Below, in pieces: positions 6,890 to 8,213 of a stretch of DNA of 8,213 bases. Position numbers and translations under genes: made by a program. The notes under the pieces are model-generated. The model ran no database searches, was not told the DNA's origin, and saw only the letters and a program-made list of their open reading frames with translations. Position 1 is the first letter of the stretch. Each line of letters starts with the position of its first letter. Source of the DNA: Flavobacteriales bacterium (GTDB lineage Bacteria; Bacteroidota; Bacteroidia; NS11-12g; UBA955). The stretch covers positions 1 to 8,213 of the forward strand of contig CANHXF010000066.1 of assembly GCA_947464515.1 (NCBI GenBank), read 5' to 3'.

Positions 6890-7641
6890 TGGATCCAAAA
6901 GAGCAGCATGTAAGTGTTTCGCATCCTGGATATTCTGACGAATATTACAGCGAGGACGATGCGGCTGTTAGTTTGGGTGAAAATGCTACTGAGGGCATTG
7001 GGGCGGAACTTCGTTCCGCCCACGATACCACATTGACAGCGAATTTAGAGGCGGTGAAGATGTTGGGGCTCAAATTGCCAACCGATCCTCGGTGGGTGAA
7101 TGTGGCCGAGAAAACCATCGAAGAAATTCTAACCGATCATGCTTTTTGTGAACAGAAGGCGGCTACGATGGGGGTGACCTTAATCGTGAAGTTTTCAGAC
7201 CATGAACGTTTGGTGGATGAGGTGACTCCGCTTGTGGCTGAAGAATGGGGTCATTTTCGTAAAGTGCTAAAGGAATTGAAAAAGCGCGGAATGAAACTCG
7301 GACGTCAGCGCAAAGACGAATACGTGGGCGCTTTGCATCAACAAATGAGAAAAGGTGGCTCTAGGGAGCAATCGATGATGGAGTATTTGTTGGTTTCGGC
7401 GATGGTTGAGGCGCGTTCTTGCGAGCGATTCAGGTTATTGAGTTTGTATTGCGCCGACGAATATTTGCGGAAGTTTTATTATGAGTTCATGGTTTCTGAG
7501 GCTGGCCATTATCGCATGTTTATTGATTTGGCGAAGCACTATTTACCGGCGGATCAAGTGAAACAGCGGTGGGAAGAAATGCTAATTACGGAAGCAGAGA
7601 TTATGTCGAAATTGGAACTCCGCGGCGACCGGGTCCATTAA
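6889..7641 (+). CDS. miaE: tRNA-(ms2io6A)-hydroxylase MiaE, with N-terminal extension
   Basis: MiaE is a di-iron, oxygen-dependent enzyme that hydroxylates the isopentenyl group of ms2i6A at tRNA position 37, downstream of MiaA and MiaB. From the ATG at 6889 it has 250 residues. Likely iron ligands are E88 (in TDHAFCEQKAA), E119 and H122 (EEWGH), E174 (EARSCERF) and E204 and H207 (EAGHY), the expected ferritin-like pair of E-x-x-H helices. The conserved domain begins at MLGLKLPTDPRW (58-69), where family members of about 193 residues usually start; a second ATG at 7060 would give exactly that length. I prefer 6889 because the ATG overlaps the rpiB stop (TAATG) and the 57-codon extension is open and looks codon-like. 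The extension is acidic and tyrosine-rich (GYSDEYYSEDD, 15-25) and contains a strong inverted repeat. The function is firm; the start is not. Confidence 0.9.
   Translation: MDPKEQHVSVSHPGYSDEYYSEDDAAVSLGENATEGIGAELRSAHDTTLTANLEAVKMLGLKLPTDPRWVNVAEKTIEEILTDHAFCEQKAATMGVTLIVKFSDHERLVDEVTPLVAEEWGHFRKVLKELKKRGMKLGRQRKDEYVGALHQQMRKGGSREQSMMEYLLVSAMVEARSCERFRLLSLYCADEYLRKFYYEFMVSEAGHYRMFIDLAKHYLPADQVKQRWEEMLITEAEIMSKLELRGDRVH
7001..7021. repeat. GC-rich perfect hairpin in the 5' part of miaE
   Basis: Arms GGGCGGAAC (7001-7009) and GTTCCGCCC (7013-7021) are exact complements around a 3-base TTC loop, so a very stable RNA stem is expected. It lies 112 bases after the upstream miaE ATG (6889) and 38 bases before the alternative ATG (7060), encoding residues 38-45 (GAELRSAH) if the longer start is used. 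No T-run follows, so it is not a standard intrinsic terminator. It could tune translation from the second start, stabilise or process the operon mRNA, or be an inserted palindrome kept in frame. Confidence 0.65.
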
Positions 7642-7683
7642 ATAAGCCTAAACCTGAATTTTTCAACCCAATGAATGGCGTAA

Positions 7684-8213
7684 TTATCCCAATCCCACGT
7701 CGAGTGCCATCATGAGCACAAACCCAAACATCAAACCTAGCGTTGCTTTGTCGGTATGTCCTTCGCGCTGACTTTCAGGAATTACTTCTTCAACCACAAC
7801 GTAAATCATAGCTCCGGCGGCAAATGCCAACAGATAAGGGAGCAAGGGGGTTGCAATCATAACTAAGCCCACGCCTAACATTGCGGCCAGGGGTTCTACG
7901 GCGCCAGAGAGTTGACCCCACATGAATGATTTTCTGCGGGATAGGCCAAATCGTCTAAGAGGCAGTGCAACGGCGAGGCCTTCGGGGAAATCTTGAATTC
8001 CTATGCCAATTGCCAAAGCGATGGCAGCGGGTAGATCGGCTCCGGGGATGCCTTCGGCCACAGCGCCAAATGCAACACCTACCGCAAGTCCTTCGGGGAT
8101 GTTGTGTAGTGTGATGGCTAAAACGAGCAATATCGTGCGATTCCAATTGGTCTTGACCCCTTCTACTTCTTCGATGGGGCTGCTCAAGTGCAAGTGAGGA
8201 AGGTATTGGTCAA
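7684..8213 (-). CDS. ZIP-family divalent metal transporter (5' end missing)
   Basis: This is the C-terminal part (175 complete codons) of an inner-membrane ZIP transporter, a family that takes up zinc, iron or other divalent cations. The frame stays open to the window edge, where it reads DQYLPHLH, the usual end of the cytoplasmic loop before TM4, so the in-frame TTG at 8193 is not the start. In the visible fragment TM4 carries HNIPEGLAVG (36-45), TM5 carries QDFPEGLAVALPL (73-85) and TM6 carries a glutamate in SGAVEPL (E106). These match the binuclear metal-site residues known from the bacterial zinc ZIP of Bordetella (H/N/E, Q/D/E and a TM6 glutamate). Two further hydrophobic helices with VVEEVIPES between them follow. 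It resembles the GufA/ZupT-like bacterial ZIPs. Metal choice cannot be read from the sequence. It converges on miaE across 42 bases, with no clear terminator seen. Confidence 0.92.
   Translation of the reverse strand, partial: DQYLPHLHLSSPIEEVEGVKTNWNRTILLVLAITLHNIPEGLAVGVAFGAVAEGIPGADLPAAIALAIGIGIQDFPEGLAVALPLRRFGLSRRKSFMWGQLSGAVEPLAAMLGVGLVMIATPLLPYLLAFAAGAMIYVVVEEVIPESQREGHTDKATLGLMFGFVLMMALDVGLG

Noticed and set aside
7642..7683. Bidirectional terminator between miaE and the ZIP gene
   Set aside because: Only very short stems (3-4 bp) can be drawn around a run of five T; this is too weak to call.
8191..8193. TTG codon as the start of the ZIP transporter
   Set aside because: The frame continues to the edge and reads DQYLPHLH, a typical ZIP interior sequence; TM1-TM3 must lie outside the window.
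1..8213. A new defence, mobile or biosynthetic system
   Set aside because: Every gene belongs to a familiar housekeeping or transport family, with no recombinases, repeats of array type, toxin-antitoxin pairs or unknown multi-gene cassette.

Overview
The window looks like ordinary chromosomal DNA from a member of the Bacteroidota. The pointers are the protein sequences (a MiaE, TatC, RecG and MlaE/MlaF set of Bacteroidota type), the lack of clear Shine-Dalgarno sequences before most starts, and promoter-like boxes close to the Bacteroidota consensus (TTG, about 19-21 bases, then TAnnTTTG). This assignment is from memory of family sequences, not a search. I see no RNA genes, insertion sequences, phage genes or CRISPR arrays, and no unexplained gap over 300 bases; coding density is very high.

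Layout. At the left edge is the 3' part of a family 5 (peptide/nickel type) extracellular solute-binding protein on the plus strand. It converges, across 56 bases holding a 13-bp direct repeat, on a minus-strand block read right to left: recG, then mlaE (60 bases on), then mlaF (1 base on). This block pairs a branched-DNA helicase with the permease and ATPase of an Mla-type lipid transporter; the MCE-domain partner is not here. A plus-strand block starts 27 bases from recG, transcribed divergently: fabG, tatC, rpiB, miaE. Its internal junctions are 22 bases, an 11-base overlap and a 1-base TAATG overlap, so it is very probably one operon. It joins fatty acid synthesis, Tat protein export, the pentose phosphate pathway and tRNA position-37 hydroxylation. 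At the right edge, converging on miaE, is the C-terminal part of a ZIP-family metal transporter on the minus strand, cut by the window end.

The most striking non-coding signal is the 27-base gap between recG and fabG. It is almost filled by a perfect 21-bp dyad whose two arms each carry the same promoter-like box (TATCTTCG), with the two ATG codons at identical distances from the centre. This suggests fused, back-to-back promoters giving leaderless or nearly leaderless mRNAs. Two other GC-rich perfect inverted repeats lie inside coding sequence (recG and the N-terminal extension of miaE). I found no convincing new multi-gene system; the findings below are modest and mostly concern gene starts, regulation and DNA structure.
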